Assembly (NCBI GenBank): GCA_964435625.1
Contig: CAYTAG010000194.1
Coordinates: 1-6,630, forward strand
Direction of reading: 5' to 3'
Source of the DNA: PXRE01 sp964435625
GTDB taxonomy: Archaea; Halobacteriota; Halobacteria; Halobacteriales; PXRE01
DNA: 6,630 nt
Shown: piece after piece, positions 5,844 to 6,630 of the stretch
Layout: each line of letters begins with the position of its first letter
How positions within the stretch are numbered: the stretch's first letter is position 1
The notes under the pieces: generated by a model
The model's database searches: none
What the model saw: only the letters and a program-made list of their open reading frames with translations
What the model was told of the DNA's origin: nothing
Translations under genes and position numbers: made by a program

Positions 5844-6530
5844 ATGTCACCAGTTCCCCGTAGTTCGGTCAGCATCGTACTGTTCGTCGCCGCCCTCGTC
5901 GTGGCGGCCGGATTCGCGGTTCCGCCGGCGGATCCGGCCTCCACCGTCGCCGGCCAGGAAGAGACGCCGACGCCGACCCCGGCGCCCTCGGGCACGGCGA
6001 TGTTCACCGAAGGCTCCTACCTCACGACGCCAAACGAGTCGGTGGAGATCGGCGTCCAGCTACAGGACGTCGAGGAGGCGACCGTCCGGTTCGGCGACGA
6101 GACGACCGCCTACGACGCAAACGTCACGGTCGTCGACGGCGACGGCGACGCCAACGTCACGCTGGTGTTCGACCCGGCAGCCAGCGGCGAGGGGATGTTC
6201 TCGGCCGCCGCCGACGGCGACGAGGTGACCGTCGAAAGCCAGGAAGGGTTCGAGGACGCCAACCTGGTGAACGTCCCCATAACGGCGATGGTCGAGGGGG
6301 TCGAGACCGCCGCGGCGACCGTCCTGATCCGCGCCGAGGATCCGGCCACCCTGACGCCGACGCCGACCGCGACGCCGACTCCCACGCCGACGCCCGACGA
6401 GACCCCGACCGCCACGTCGACGCCTGGCAACGGTGGGGACGGTAACGGCGAGAACACGCCCGGGTTCGGACTCGTGGCCGCGCTCGTTGCAATCGTGATC
6501 GCCGCGCTCGTCGCCGTCCGGCGTCGGTGA
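5844..6530 (+). CDS. PGF-CTERM sorted surface glycoprotein, small
   Basis: This 228-aa exported protein has an N-terminal hydrophobic signal segment (about 9-27), a short Thr/Pro linker (41-48), and one beta-rich domain (about 50-165). A longer Thr/Pro stretch follows (about 170-194), then a Gly/Asn spacer and a C-terminal PGF-CTERM tail: PGFG at 206-209, a hydrophobic helix (210-225), and RRR at the end. Such tails are cut by archaeosortase A, with lipid anchoring in the S-layer. Three N-glycosylation sequons are visible (Asn64, Asn93, Asn104), and the Thr linkers suit O-glycans. The domain, with ATVRFGDETTAYDANVTV (79-96), resembles repeat domains of haloarchaeal BGTF-type surface proteins (DUF7827 is my best guess) but has a single copy. 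The ligand is unknown. No strong promoter is visible in the 106-bp gap before it. Confidence 0.82.
   Translation: MSPVPRSSVSIVLFVAALVVAAGFAVPPADPASTVAGQEETPTPTPAPSGTAMFTEGSYLTTPNESVEIGVQLQDVEEATVRFGDETTAYDANVTVVDGDGDANVTLVFDPAASGEGMFSAAADGDEVTVESQEGFEDANLVNVPITAMVEGVETAAATVLIRAEDPATLTPTPTATPTPTPTPDETPTATSTPGNGGDGNGENTPGFGLVAALVAIVIAALVAVRRR
6351..6425 (+). repeat. Thr/Pro-coding repeat in the surface protein
   Basis: Alternating acg/acc and ccg/ccc codons give the TPTPTATPTPTPTP stalk before the PGF-CTERM anchor. Such linkers usually lift the domain off the membrane and are likely O-glycosylated. The repeat can change length by slippage. Confidence 0.65.
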
Positions 6531-6587
6531 GGTTTCCGGCTGTTCGCCTTCTGCCGGCCCCGTCTTCCGCCGGCCTCACCTCCCGCT

Positions 6588-6630
6588 GGCCAGCCGTCGA
6601 CGCGGCCGCGTGTCCGCCGGCCAGCCGTCG
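6588..6630. repeat. 12-bp direct repeat at the window edge
   Basis: ggccagccgtcg occurs at 6588-6599 and 6619-6630, 31 bp apart, the second copy touching the window end. No gene is supported from 6531 on. The unit could belong to a longer repeat or to a coding sequence beyond the edge. Confidence 0.35.

Noticed and set aside
6576..6630. Possible C-terminal end of a minus-strand gene entering from the right edge
   Set aside because: Only 17 codons before a TGA are visible, with nothing recognisable. It cannot be supported from this window.

Overview
The window looks like chromosomal DNA from a halophilic archaeon (class Halobacteria). The evidence is very high GC with GC-rich third codon positions, strongly acidic proteins, mostly leaderless promoters with a TATA-like box about 27-35 bp before the start codon, a PGF-CTERM surface protein, and the archaeal gene series eL39 - eL31 - aIF6 - eL20(LX) - prefoldin alpha - FtsY. 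The genus cannot be fixed from the sequence.

Layout. (1) Positions 1-480 hold no convincing gene. This GC-rich stretch carries a run of inverted repeats, followed by an AT-rich island with a perfect 20-bp palindrome (484-503). (2) thpR, an RNA 2',3'-cyclic phosphodiesterase (570-1130, +), converges on a gene for an 85-aa two-helix membrane protein (1141-1398, -). (3) An assembly gap of exactly 100 N (1464-1563) ends directly at the TATA box of the ribosomal operon. (4) rpl39e, rpl31e and eif6 (1597-2692, +) are packed as an operon with overlapping or nearly touching ends. (5) Two genes on the opposite strand follow (2705-3636, -): a winged-HTH protein of the haloarchaeal DUF7342 type, then a protein resembling TumE/DUF6516 toxins. 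They overlap by GTGA and together look like a toxin-antitoxin cassette. (6) rpl18a/LX, pfdA and ftsY (3808-5737, +) form a second operon with ATGA and TAATG overlaps. (7) A PGF-CTERM surface protein gene (5844-6530, +) follows, then about 100 bp with a short direct repeat and no supported gene.

How the genes fit together. The plus-strand core serves the ribosome and protein targeting: two 50S proteins and the subunit anti-association factor aIF6, then a third 50S protein, a prefoldin subunit that holds nascent chains, and the SRP receptor that docks translating ribosomes at the membrane. In many archaea these genes lie as one block. Here the block is split between eif6 and rpl18a by the inverted HTH/TumE-like pair, so the downstream half needs its own promoter. 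This split is the most interesting feature of the window, with the 20-bp palindrome upstream of thpR second.
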